64,000 bases of DNA. Source: Tilletiopsis washingtonensis (taxonomy: Eukaryota; Basidiomycota; Exobasidiomycetes; Entylomatales). The DNA is taken from contig NW_020312013.1 in assembly GCF_003144115.1 (NCBI RefSeq), positions 1-64,000 on the forward strand. The letters run 5' to 3'. Every line of letters begins with the position of its first letter. The first letter of the stretch is position 1. Below, one piece after another: positions 10,493-21,233 of the stretch. A program made the position numbers and the translations under genes. Under the pieces are notes generated by a model, which was not told where the DNA came from, ran no database searches, and was given only the letters and a program-made list of their open reading frames with translations.

Positions 10493-12124
10493 ATGGCCAC
10501 CCTCGACACACCCACGCCCAAGCGCAGCGTCTCCTTCGGGCCCAACTCCGGGCCCGCGCCGCCGTCGTTCGCCAGCGGCAGCGGCACCGCGCCCGCCACG
10601 CCCGCCGGCGCCGGCGCCTCGGCGTCGTCGTCGGCCGCCGCGTCGCCCGGCGCCGCGCTCAAGCCTGCGCTCAAGGCCACGGCGCACCTGCCGCTGCCGC
10701 CGGCGGCGCAGTACGCGCACGCCGACCCGCTGCTGCGCCGCCTGCGCCTCGTCGACGCCGCCGGCGCGCCCGTCGACCTGCGCGCCCACTTCCGCGACGC
10801 CAAGGTCGTCGCCTTCTACTTCAGCAGCCAGTGGGCCGGGCAGCCGCTGCGCGAGTACACGCAGGTGCGTGCGGCGCAAAGGCGCCAAGGGGACGGGAGC
10901 TGCTCCGTGTCGGGCCGCCGTGGCGCCGAACCAGAGGCTCGGGTGGGGCCAATGTCTGGCGCGCACAGCCGAAGGCGGCGAGGGCACTCTTAGCTGGCAG
11001 AGGAGCGTCCGTCTCTGCGCACATTCCTGGTAGATGCGACGATGGCGCCTCCTTGCGCGCACAGCTGGCAGCCAAGGAGAGACGCAGCGATGGCGCCGTC
11101 GCGCTTCAGGCTCGAGGCCCAGTCGCATGCGCGAGCATCGCCTTGAGGCACAGCGCTGGCAGAGACGGCTGTGGCGTGCTGCGGCCCATGCACGGGCTGC
11201 TCTGCGGCAGCTGCTGCAGTTCGGAAGACAGCCGCGGCGCTCTGCGTTCATCTTCAGACACGTGCGGCGTGCTGATGCCGCCCCGCAGACGATCACCGAG
11301 TTCTGCCGCGCGCATCCGCACGAGTTCAAGGTCGTGTACGTCTCCGTCGACGTCGACGAGCGGTGGTATAAGGCCGGCGTGCAGGGCAAGGTGAGCGCGG
11401 CGAGCCGCAGGACGTCCGAGCGCTATTGACGCATGCGTGTGTGTAGCCGTGGGTGTCGATGGCCTGGAACGACGGCTCCTCGCTGCCAGGACAGGAGCGC
11501 GACGACGGGCGCAGCGGCACCGGCGTGAGCTCCGCCGATGACGACGCGCCGCCGGCGCTGTACAACAATGAAGACTTCCTGCTCGCCGGCGAGGCCGACA
11601 TCGACGAGTTCCTCTCGCGCTCCGACACGACGGGCACGGCGTATCTGCGGCCCTTCAGCCGCGTGCACCTCGCCAGCAAGCTCAACATTCTTGCTGCACC
11701 CACGCTCGCTGTCTACTACCCAAAGGAGAGTCGCTTCCTCGACTGGAACGTGCGCATCGCGCGCTTGAAAGACGGCGAGCGCGAAGAGACATGGCGGCGG
11801 TGGAGCAACGGAGAAGGCGCAGGCTCATTTGGCGTGCGAGGTGAGCGGCGGCGCACGGCGTGCGCGGGCAGCAGCCTGACCGCAGCGCTTGCACGCAGAT
11901 TTCTTCAAGCAGGCACCGGGCACGACTGCGCTCCTGGTCATCGCCATGCTCATGTGGGCGGCGGTGCTGTTTGGCGGCGACGACTACAACGTGCGTGCCT
12001 CCGCATCTCACACCTATGCTCTGCTCACGCGTCGCTCCAGTTTGTCAAATTCGCAATCGAGCAGGCGCAGCCGCTGCTCGGCTGGAAGGGCGATCCGGCT
12101 GCTGTGCCGCACGCCGAGCTATAA
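10493..12124 (+). CDS. Nucleoredoxin-like thioredoxin-fold protein with a C-terminal membrane anchor
   Basis: The product has 347 residues from five exons: 10493-10864, 11289-11390, 11447-11840, 11899-11990 and 12041-12124. Residues 1-65 are Ala/Ser/Pro-rich. A tryparedoxin/nucleoredoxin-like fold follows: the strand VVAFYFSSQW, then a helix, then VVYVSVDVDE and PWVSMAW, and a later strand APTLAVYYP. In active members Trp is followed by a Cys-x-x-Cys site. Here W114 is followed by AGQP, so both cysteines are absent and thiol redox activity is unlikely. A single hydrophobic helix (about 298-316) precedes a short tail, suggesting a tail-anchored or single-pass protein. The first intron is 424 nt, about eight times the local norm. 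The family assignment is fair; the function is unknown. Confidence 0.75.
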
Positions 12125-12459
12125 TGTGCCATGTCTCCGTCCTGTCTCGTCTGCGTCGCACCGGGGCTATCGCACTGTGCCTCTGTGCAGCTCGCTCATC
12201 CGCGGCTGCCACTCCCGGTCATCGCCGCTTCTGCCCCATACCCAGCCTTCCCTCCCGCGCATGGCTCGTGCACCTTGACATACAGCAGTGCGCGCAGCCG
12301 CAATGCACACCTCGTCACGCAAGCAGAATAAGCGTGCTGAGTCATTGCAGAGGCAGGGGTAGTTTGGCAGGTCGAGGAGGCGGCACGGAGGCAGTCGGTA
12401 TCGCAGCGGACGCCAGGGCTGGGCGGCGTCAGGCCCGTGCACGCGGGTGCTGGGCGCGC
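12125..12459. other. Convergent intergenic region
   Basis: This is 335 bp between two facing stop codons. It should hold the 3' ends and poly(A) sites of both neighbours. I see no additional gene or repeat. Confidence 0.6.
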
Positions 12460-13991
12460 TCAGGGAATCGGGATCGGCTCGCCGGCCTCGTCCCGCACAA
12501 CGACGACCTGTTAGGACGCGTGAGTCGCTAGTCCGTCGGCTGCCGCGGCTCGTCACGCTCACCTCAACGTCGGCGCGCTCGCCGTTGTCCATGAAGGTCA
12601 CGCTCGTCATGTCGATCGGGTCTGCGCGGCGTGTCAGCAGGTGCACAGTCGCGCGCTGCCCTTCCGGCGCAGCAGCTGCCACATTCTTGCACTCACCCGT
12701 GCGCACGCCGCGCTTCTCCATGAAGCTCCGCCCAAGGATGACGGGGAAGTACGAGTCCTCGGCGAGCATCACCGTGCACGGCACGGCCTTGCTGCCGACC
12801 TGCACGGGCCACTTGCCGAGGTTGGTGATGCCGTTGAAGCCGTACGTGCCGGGCGTCGTGTCCTTGGGGATGAAGCCGTGGTTGAGGGCGAAGCTGCGCG
12901 ACACGTACACGTGGCGGTAGCCGCTCTTGAGCATCATGGGCACGTCCTGCACGGGCCCGAGGCTGCCCTTGAGCAGGCGCACGCCGAGCGTGCTGTGGAA
13001 CTCCTGGAACGCCAGCTTGTGCGACGGCGTCGTGCTCGGCGCAATCGAGGGTGCGGCACCCGTGCGGCCCGTCTTGCCGCTGCGCACGCTCATCGCGTCC
13101 ATGCCGGGCGTCGTGGCGGGGAAGTCGGGCACGACGGGCTTGCTGTAGCCCGGCTGCGGCGCCGGCTCACGCGCCGGCGGGTAGAGGAGCGAGTCGCGGC
13201 CGCCGCCGGAGACGCCGCCGGCCTCGGCAAACTCGTCGGCGCTGGTGACGTGGTTGGGCGTGACGCGGTGGATGCTGACGGCGCTGTCCTTGCCGCTGCG
13301 GCCGGGCGTGCGCGCAACGAGCGTCGAGTCGTTGACGACGGGCACGTTGGCCGTGTTGGCGGCCGAGTGCGCCGAGCGCGCGTCGTCGTCGTCGTGCGCG
13401 TCGCTGCCGCGCGCGGGGATCTCGGGCGACTCGAGGTAGACTGTGCGGCAGTGTGAGCCACAGTGCGTCATATTTTCATCGCCGCATGCACTCACGGTCA
13501 GCCTCCTTCTCGTTGGCGATGCGCTCGACAAAGATGTCGTAGTCATCCTCTGCAGGCGCGGTGTGAGCACAAAGACTGGCGAGCATGACTGTAGCGGCAG
13601 GACACATCGGCGGTGTGCGCCTAGCTGCAGCACGACGACGCTGTCGCCGCGCCTCGCCCTTGGCAGCACAGGCGCTGCCTCTGCGCCCACTCTCCGCCTG
13701 GCCGTCGCTGTACTGCAGCGCATCGGCCGCCGCACTTGACTCTCCACCCGAGCTACCTGCGCCAGGCCTGCCAGACCTGCCCCTCCTCGTCATGCCACGC
13801 CGCCACGCACCGTCCTCGAGGGCGAAGCGCTCGCCGGCCCACGCGTACTTGACGACGAGCGGGATGCCGTCCTTGAGCTCGAGGCGCACCTTTGCGGCGG
13901 CGCGCTCGCGCAGCTGCGGCAGCGTCTGGCCCTGCTTGAGGCGCAGCGAGAAGCTGGGCAGTGCGCCGGCGTGCACGTTGAGGATGGGCAT
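12460..13991 (-). CDS. PB1-like plus retropepsin-like domain protein, uncharacterised
   Basis: The product has 361 residues from five exons: 13991-13811, 13549-13496, 13440-12697, 12621-12563 and 12507-12460. Residues 1-78 look like a PB1/ubiquitin-like fold, ending in an acidic patch, FALEDEDDYDIFVER, that is completed by splicing. A long Ser/Asp-rich linker follows. Residues of about 230-345 resemble the aspartyl-protease fold of retropepsins and Ddi1: a first strand/helix ending VYVSRSFALNHGF, a central sheet, and VILGRSFMEKRGV, which matches the ILG signature. I do not find the Asp-Ser/Thr-Gly catalytic signature, so I infer a binding or structural role. It is an intact, intron-bearing host gene, not a mobile element. 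From memory, similar proteins occur across fungi, but I cannot confirm this here. Confidence 0.7.
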
Positions 13992-14866
13992 GGTGCAGTG
14001 CGTGTATGCGGGTGGTGGGTGGTGGAGGTGAGGAGCGAAGCGGCGTGCGCGCTGCCGCGGCGCTTGCTGCCGCTGCTGGTGCTTCCGCTCATCTCGCCGC
14101 GGCTCGCCGCTGCCGATCATCCGACGCTGTCACCGCCACAAGCACGCGGGCCGCGCCTGCCGCACCATGCTCCGCCCGCCCGCTGCCTCGCACAGCCAGC
14201 GTGGGCGTGCTGCATCAGCACCACAATCCTCAGTACCCGACTCGCTGCATTTATGGCGCTTCACTCCATCACTCAACTACGGCGTGACGGGCGGCGCTGA
14301 GGAACGGCGAGGCCGCAGAGGCCGCACAAACGCGCTGCCGCATGCCGCGCCGCGCCAGCCCATGCGACACCAATCGCCGCGCCGCATCAACCCGCCCTCA
14401 CACAGCATGCCGCAGCAGCATGAGCGCCAACCCGAGATGTGCTCTTGCAGCATGAGAGGCGCGCTCTGCTGGCCTGCGAGATGCTGAGATGCGCCCACTG
14501 GCAGCCGGCGGCGACTTGCGACGGCCCGGCGGAGCGAGATGCCGCCGCTGCGCACGGGCTGCCGCACGCTGATGTCACGGCGCCGCGCCTCGGCGTCCGG
14601 CCCCGCATGCGCTGCGGGCGCGACTCCGGCGCACCTGAGCAGAGCTCCGAGCTTGTGCGCTGATGCGAGCAGCACCCTCGACGTGAGCCTCACAGCGCAG
14701 CCCGCCACGGCCCACATGGTGCAGTCTATGGTGTATGCATTGCAGGCAGCAGCTCCAGCGTTTATCCTTGCGGGGCGGCGCAGTACTGGCTTGCGCCTCG
14801 GATGCGCTCGCCGTAGCGGCTGCGAGACGGCATCAGCAGGTGGCCACATCCACACCGCAGTACCAC
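13992..14866. other. Intergenic region upstream of the PB1/retropepsin-like gene
   Basis: This 875-bp stretch holds the minus-strand promoter of the PB1-like gene and the 3' end of the MFS gene, both transcribed leftwards. A GGTGGTGGGTGGTGG run (minus strand CCACCACCCACCACC) sits at about 14011-14028, close to the start codon. I see no convincing gene. Confidence 0.5.
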
Positions 14867-17049
14867 TCACAAGAGCAGGAACGGCGCCGGCAGGCCCACG
14901 ACGGCCAGCGCCAGCGCCAGCACGCTGCAGCCCCAGCCGAGGCCGAGGCCGCCGAACATCGACGGCGCAAACAGCGGGAAGCCAAAGCCGGCGAGCGAGC
15001 GCAGGAACGCCACCGCCGAGATGGCGCTGGCGGCGTAGATCGAGTACGAGTCGACGATGTAGTTCTGCATCGGGCTGCGGCGGATCAGCAAGAGTGAAGA
15101 CGAGTCGACTGCGGCGGCGGCTCACTTGAAGACGCAGAGCATGCCCGCAGCTGGTAGGCAGCGTCAGCAGGCGGACTGACCAGCGCACCCGGCGCAGCTC
15201 ACAGAACAGCACGCCGCCGAGGTTCGGCACGATCCAGTGCACGCGGTACTGTGCCGACCAGCCGTAGAGCAGCAGGCCGGCGGGGCCCATCCAGCCGGTG
15301 AACATCATCAGCGGCAGCTTGTACTCTGCGGCATGGGGTGAGCACAGGTGCGGGCGCTGTGGCCGCGCAGACGCTCACCGGGCTTGCCCTCGCCGCCGTT
15401 GCGCTTCTTGAGGCGGTGGTATATCCGGTCGACGGCGCGTCCGCCAATCTGGCCGCCGAGCGTGAAGCCGATGGCGAGCGACACTGCCGCCGGTGTGAGC
15501 CAGTGCTATCCCCTTCGGCCCGCTCCACTCACGACTCACGGTAGTTGAGCGAAGCGATGCCGACCGACTCGCCGTACACGTCGACAAACGTCGAGCTCCA
15601 CGTCGTGAGCAGCAGGTACATCGTGCCGTAGACGATGCAGAAGAACGACGCGAGCAGCTGGATGACGGGCTGCGTGCCGATGAGGATGAAGGGGCGCACG
15701 AGGTTGCGCGCCATGCGCCGCCGCCAGCCCTCGTCCTCGCGCATGAAGATCGTGTGCAGCTTGGCGTTGCCCGTCTCCTTGCGCAGGCGCTTCGTCTTGT
15801 CCGCCAGGATGCGCGGCGCGTACGTCTCGGGCAGGATGAAGATGCCGACGAGCGCCGTGGCGCCGGAGAGCGCGAGCGTGATCCAGAAGCTGATGCGCCA
15901 CGAGTTGAGGCCCTGCACGACCCAGCCGCCGATGATCGGGCCGATCGAGGGGCCTGGAAGGAGTCAGTGGGTGTGGACACGTGCGGACACGCACGACTGC
16001 TCACCAGTCAAGGGCGCGAGCGAGTACACCGACATGGCCGTGCCGCGCTCGTCGGGGCTCATCAGGTCGCCGACGACGCCGCCGCCAATGACGAGTGGCG
16101 CGCTGCCGCCGAGACCGGCAAGAAAGCGGAACGCGATCAGGCTCGCCGACGACGGCGCGACGGCGCAGGCGATCGTAAACACGATGAAGAAGAGGTTCGA
16201 GAGCTGCAGCACGGCCTTGCGCCCCCACATCTCCGACAGCGGCGCGAGAAAGAGCGGGCCGATGGCGTAGGCGAGCACAAAGACGGAGAGCGTCATGCTC
16301 TGCGTGACGCTGGAGCGGATGTCGAGCTCCTCTGCGATGAGCGGCAGCGCAGGCGCAATCATGCTCGAGCTCAGCGGCGAGAGGAACGTGTACGACGACA
16401 CGATGCCGATGACGGCCCAGCGGCGGTGCAGCGACCAGTTGCGCGGGTTGTGCGGGTCGTCGGGCCCGTCCCACGAGACGAGGTCCGGGTCGTGCGACTC
16501 GTCGCTCGAGGCGTCGTCTGGCGGCGCGCCCTTCTCGACGTCGGCGGCGCGCGTCGATGCGGCCGAGGCGCTGTCGCCGGCCTCGTGTGCAGCCTCGACG
16601 TGCGCCTCGTGCGCGGCCTTCTCGCCGGTGCCGCCGGCCTTGACCTCCTCCAGCTCGCGCGCCCGCGCCGCGCCCTTCTCGGCGTCCTCGGCCTCGTACT
16701 CGCGCAGCTCCTCGCGCAGCGTCTCGTGCTGCGCGTGCTCGTCGTGCGTCTCGGCGACGGGCGGCGGCACGGGGCGTGCTTCGCTGCGCGGCGCGCGGCG
16801 GCTGCTGGTGCGGCTGTGCGTGCGCTCGAGCTGGCCGTGCAGCCAGGCGTGGTCCTGGCGGTGCGAACGGCTCACGGCGCCAAACTCGCCGTCGGCGTGC
16901 GAGACGTCGGCGTCGTGCAGGTCCTTGTGCGAGTGCGTGCGCGCCAGCGCCACGGCGCCGCCGCCGCGGCTGCCGCGCCGCGCCATGCCTGCGCCGGCGA
17001 AGTGCGGTGCGACGTGCGGCGCCGGGGTGCGTGAGGGGCCGGGATCCAT
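14867..17049 (-). CDS. MFS drug:H+ antiporter, DHA1-type
   Basis: The product has 639 residues from six exons: 17049-16005, 15953-15540, 15483-15379, 15325-15203, 15150-15126 and 15074-14867. The first 200 or so residues are a charged cytosolic tail rich in His, Arg, Glu and Ala. Then come 12 predicted membrane helices. NPRNWSLHRRW opens TM1 and PLSEMWGRKAV is the loop 2-3 signature of the major facilitator superfamily. The central loop carries LPETYAPRILADKTKRLRK, as in fungal polyamine/azole-type DHA1 carriers. Exon 5 is only 25 nt, but its use keeps the frame and joins two helices correctly. The protein ends shortly after TM12. The likely role is plasma-membrane drug, polyamine or toxin efflux; the substrate cannot be told from sequence. 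Confidence 0.9.
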
Positions 17050-17636
17050 AGTGAGGTGGTGGTGGGATGTGCGGGGCGGTGGCGGCCATGGCCGGCGTGG
17101 TGTTGCGCACCGGCTTCTATCGCGCGCAGCGAGCCGGCGGCATCCTGTGCTGCATCTTGCGGCGTGGAGAGGGCAGCTTTGCGCCTCGCTGCCGTGGTGC
17201 GCGGAGGGTGCCGCGGCGCCGTGCTGACCGCGCTCCGCATGAGATGCTGCTTGTGCTTGTGCCGTGCCGAGGCGGCTCCGCGGCGCCGCTTTCGCCGAAG
17301 GCAAGCGGCCGCGCTTCGGCCGCGGCACGCGACGATGCGGCCGCCGTGCGCCGAAGCGTGGGACCAGCTCGGAGGGCCGGCCGACGCAGCTCGCCGCCAT
17401 TCAGTGCTCTTGCTGTGAGCTGGCAATGTGGCAGCAGCAGTTGCGACGGTCCTGAGGCCACATGCGAGGCAGCTGGTGAGCGACTCAGCTACATGCTGTG
17501 AGCTGTGCCGGCATGACCGGCGAGCGCTGTCTTGGGAAGGCTGCTGCTGGGAGGCGACTCGCTGTACCAGGCACGCTCATACTGGCTCTCCTGTGCCCCT
17601 CCACTCGCCTCAGCTGTGCAATCGTGCATTGCTCCA
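17050..17636. promoter_or_regulatory. Upstream region of the MFS gene
   Basis: This is 587 bp between the MFS start (minus strand) and the stop of the next minus-strand gene. A GGTGGTGGTGGG run (minus strand CCCACCACCACC) lies at about 17055-17066, right next to the start. A 7-bp hairpin, GCGGCCG (17305-17311) with CGGCCGC (17317-17323), is also visible. I see no gene. Confidence 0.5.
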
Positions 17637-18750
17637 TCATGCTGCGCCGCCCACAAGGCCAATCTTCAGCACGGCCTTCACCGCGCCCGCCTCGCCGCTT
17701 GAGCGGTAGATCAGATACAGCACTGTGCGCCGCAGCCGTCAGCCAGCGGCGCGCCGCTCGTCCTCGTCACCACTCACGGCCCTTGAGACAGCCCGCGTAC
17801 GCTCGCATCTCCTCGCCCACCACACTGCCGCCCACGCAGCTGACAACGTGCTGCAGCCGCGGCTTGGCCCATGCACCCAAGAGTGCGTCGCGCTCTCTGC
17901 AGACCCAGGTCAGCGCGCTCCTACAGCCAAGGCAGTGACGCTCACATCAGGGACGCGTCGGGCGCGAATGCTGCGGGCGAGTCAGCTGCAGAAGACACAG
18001 CGCAGTCTGCATGTCACTTACGCTCGCCATACACCTCCACGATGTCCTCCGCCGTGGCCACCAGCAGTTTCAAGAGTCTGACACACAGTCAGCTCTACGC
18101 CACGCGGCGCTCCCCTGTGCTCACCTGTCTCCGCGCGTTGCCAGCGTCTTCCTCCGCGCAGCCTCGGCGCCGAAGCGCAGACATGCGAGCGCTGCCGCCT
18201 GCCAGCGCGGCGCAAAGGGCTGGTCGAAGAATGCCTCGAGCGCCGCCAGGCCGCCGGCGCCGCTGCTGGCGCCAGCGCTCGCAATTCCGGGCGAGGAGCG
18301 CGGCGACGCGTCGTAGAACGTGTGCGAATGCGAGCTCGAGGAGGCGCCGGTGGTGGACTGAGCGTGCCCAGGCGACGGCGCGAAGCCCGAGCGCGCCCCA
18401 GGCATGTTGATGAAGTCATCGACGCCCGACGAGAAGAAGGGCGTCGGTCTCTCGTGCGGGGCTGTTGCGCCCAGCTGCACAAACGCAGCACGCTCATGTG
18501 CGGAGACAGGCGCACCCGGTACCTTTGGACGCGGCGCCGCGAGCGTAGGTGCGCCCCAAATGGACGCGTGAGGCGCTGCCAGATGCGCCAGCGGACGCTG
18601 TGGGTCGTCCAGGGGACCGCCAGAGTGCGTCGCTCCGCCGCGCTGCGATGGCGACGGCGACGAGTGAGAAGAGTAAGGGCCCACCGACGCGTGCGCCGGT
18701 GGGCCTCGTGTCTTTGTGTTGGATAAGTCGGAGACGCTGGAGAAGGACAT
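17637..18750 (-). CDS. Unknown protein with disordered N-terminus and helical C-terminus
   Basis: The product has 303 residues from five exons: 18750-18125, 18077-18022, 17970-17946, 17896-17778 and 17722-17637. I do not recognise the family. Residues 1-150 are Ser/Pro/His-rich and probably unstructured. From about 160 on the protein is helical (LAALEAFFDQPFAPRWQ, then RLLKLLVATAEDIVEVYG). The last exons add LQHVVSCVGGSVVGEEM and LLYLIYRSSGEAG, ending GLVGGAA. There is no clear membrane anchor or catalytic motif. Exon 3 has only 25 nt. Canonical introns that keep the frame through five exons are the main reason to believe the gene. An earlier in-frame stop would follow exon 1 if the first intron were retained. 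Confidence 0.65.
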
Positions 18751-19178
18751 CTCGAGGACGGTGGTGAGGGATGAAGGGCAAGGGTGAACGTTGCCGCGCC
18801 GGCTAAGGACCTCGATGCTGCGCGGCAGGAAGCTGGCAGCGCATGGGGCTGATGCTGCTGTTGACGGCTGCGCAGACAGCCGGTAGACCTCGCTGCGGCA
18901 CCGAAGCCGCTATGTGCAATCTATCGAGCTGCGCTCAATTTAGCGGGCCTTGTGCCTCATCATCGAACGCGCTTTCGCGTCGCGCCAGGGGCAGTGCCGT
19001 CCGCAGTAGAAGCCTCTCGCAGGAAGCACCGGCGAGACCGGAGCACAAGCTTGGCACGACTCACAGACGTTGCGCAGCCACCGACGCATCTCGACCACCG
19101 CAATACCGCCGCACGTCCACTGCGCATTCATCCGGCGGCAAAGCAATGGCATTCCTGTGCGTCTGCCGCGCACCGCGC
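18751..19178. other. Intergenic region, 428 bp
   Basis: It contains the upstream region of the unknown minus-strand gene, including a CTCACCAC-type tract on the minus strand near 18761-18768, and the 3' end of SYS1. I see nothing else. Confidence 0.5.
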
Positions 19179-20134
19179 TCATGGCTGCAGCGGGCGCATC
19201 TCGATCTCCTCCTTTGTGCGCCCCGCATCGTCGTCGTCGTCCTCCAGCTTAAACACCTCTTCTGTCCGCCTTGACGCCGAGGGCGCTGCTGCGCCCGATG
19301 CCTCCTCCTCGTCGTCGAGCTGCAGCGGCTCGAAGCCGTCGTGCATTTCGCGCTGCACGGCGCGGCGCTCGGCGACGAGCACGACGGCGGCGGCGTGCAC
19401 GGCGGCGAGGGCAAAGTAGGTGGGGCAGGGAAAGGCGCGCGTGTAGAAGATCGTGGCGACGAGGTGCAGCACGTGCAGCGTGAGGACGTGGTCGAGCATC
19501 TGCGTCGGCCGCCGGATGAGGAAGAGCAGCAGGTGCACGCTGCGGACGCCGTCAGCCGCCGCCGCACCGCACCACCACACATCATGCACTCACTCGACGA
19601 CGCCGGCAACACTCCACGCCAGCCAAGCGGCCCACTTGCGCCGCGCATCGGCGCCGCGCACCGCCCACTCGTCGCCGGGTGCGTCGCCGCCGAGCAGCGT
19701 CTGCGCCGCAGCCACACCCTGCTCAGGCCCTGGCCGCGCCACGAGCTGCACCGGCACGTGCTGCAGCGGCCCCGTGCCTGCCACGCCGGCCAGCGGCACG
19801 GGTGCGAGCCAGACGTCGGCCCACGTCGGCGACGCGACGAACTGGCGCGCCGCGACGAGCTCGCGCCAGTCGAGCAGGCGCGACACGCTCAGCGCGCCGC
19901 CGGTGAAGCCGAGCGGCGCCGGCGCGGAGATCATCAGGTGCGCCAGCGGGAGCAGCAGCAGCAGGACAAAGTAGTGCAGCGTCTGCAGCACGGCGATCTG
20001 CGCGATGCGGGTCAGTGCCAGGCCGAAGATGGAGCAGGCGGCCGGCGACGCACCTGGGCGACGAGGCGCCAGGCGTCGAAGCCCGACACGGGCGCGCTGA
20101 GCAGCGCCCGCAGCGAGGCAAACGGCGCGCGCAT
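19179..20134 (-). CDS. SYS1: SYS1 homologue, Golgi membrane protein
   Basis: The product has 281 residues from three exons: 20134-20054, 19997-19594 and 19539-19179. Sys1 is a multi-pass Golgi protein that recruits the Arl3/ARFRP1 GTPase and so supports endosome-to-Golgi traffic. The family pattern is visible: an N-terminal FDAWRLVAQ joined by splicing to IAVLQTLHYFV (TM1, about residues 28-49), then a loop, then VHLLLFLIRRPTQMLDHVLT and LHVLHLVATIFYTRAFPCPT, which match the conserved second half. The loop at about residues 60-160 is much longer than in yeast or human Sys1. The last 60 residues are an acidic tail (DDEEE, then LEDDDDDAG). It is divergent from the CCCH/Smr gene. Confidence 0.88.
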
Positions 20135-21233
20135 CTGGAGTCGAGGCGGCGCTGTGCTGTGCTGCGGGACGCGAGAAGGAGAGGTGGAGATGGCAGACGG
20201 AAGCAAGCAGCGCAAGCGGCGCCAAGAGCGACACGCCGCGGGCGCCGACGCGAGATGCACACTTCGGCCGTGTCGCGCTGCCACATCTCGCTCCCACGCT
20301 CCGGCCGCAAGCCGTGCCGCGCTGCTCGTCGCACTCGGCGTGTGGCGGCGGTCCGGACCGAGGCCGGGCGCCGAGCAGCCTGCCAGCTGCGGGAGCCTCG
20401 AACGCAGCGAGGTGAGATCGCAGCAGGCGAACAGCTCCCCCTTCGCTCGCGTCGCGCACGCCGTCTGCGCTTCTCGTCCGTCCGCTGCTTGGCCGCATCG
20501 GTGCCGGGCTTGGACGCGACGCGTGTCTGTCGCCATCAAAGCTCCGTCTCACGCTCCATCACCGGCCGCTGCTGGATGTCCAGCACCCTGGCTTGACTCC
20601 GACTGATCGCAGCTATAGCGCGAGCGCTGTGCGTACTGGAGGCTGTGACAGGTGCAGCAGCGGCGCGAGCTGGCGCAGCTGCGAGGGCGCTGCGGCGGGA
20701 ACAAGAGCCTCGCGCGCGGAGATGTCGTGCGCGGCATCGGTGCCGCCGCCGGCGCTGCGCCGAGCGCACGCCGTGGCAGCATGCTGGACGCGATGCAGGC
20801 ACGCCGCCTGTGTCTGCCGCGACCGATGGCGGCGGGCAGGCGGGCAGCGCGGCCAGGGCGCAGCAGCAGTGCGCCGTGCGCACGCGCCGCTCCTGAGAGG
20901 CGTGGCGCATGGCGTGAGAGCTGCTGCTGCTGCTGTGCCTGGCCCCTGCGGCTGCCCCTCGCTCCACCACCATCCGGCTGTCCTTCTCTCCTTCGCCTGC
21001 ACTGGCTGCTTTGCTCTGCTCTCGCTCAGCTGCTGCGTCTCTCCGCCTCGCATCTCGCCTCGCATCACTCTGCGCCTGGCGCCGCGTGCTGCCGCCGCGC
21101 TCCCTTGCGCCCATCTCTCCGGCTGCCGCGCGATGCTGTGGAGCTGCGGGCCGTAGCCTCCTAGCACCGCCTCTGCTGCCTCTGCCGCCGCCTGCGTTTC
21201 CGCACCTGCCGCACGACTGCCACCTGCGGCAAC
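20135..21233. promoter_or_regulatory. Divergent intergenic region, SYS1 / CCCH-Smr
   Basis: This 1.1-kb stretch separates two divergent start codons. It has scattered GCTGCTGCTG runs (for example near 20921-20934) and pyrimidine-rich sequence near 20985-21060. I find no open frame with plausible protein composition and no RNA gene. Both promoters should lie here. Confidence 0.5.

Noticed and set aside
12460-13991. An LTR-element remnant
   Set aside because: There is no reverse transcriptase, integrase or flanking repeat; the gene is intact, has four introns and an unrelated N-terminal domain.
14867-17049. A secondary-metabolite or drug-resistance cluster built on the MFS and PDR transporters
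   Set aside because: The two transporters are 25 kb apart with housekeeping genes between them, and no synthase or tailoring enzymes are present.
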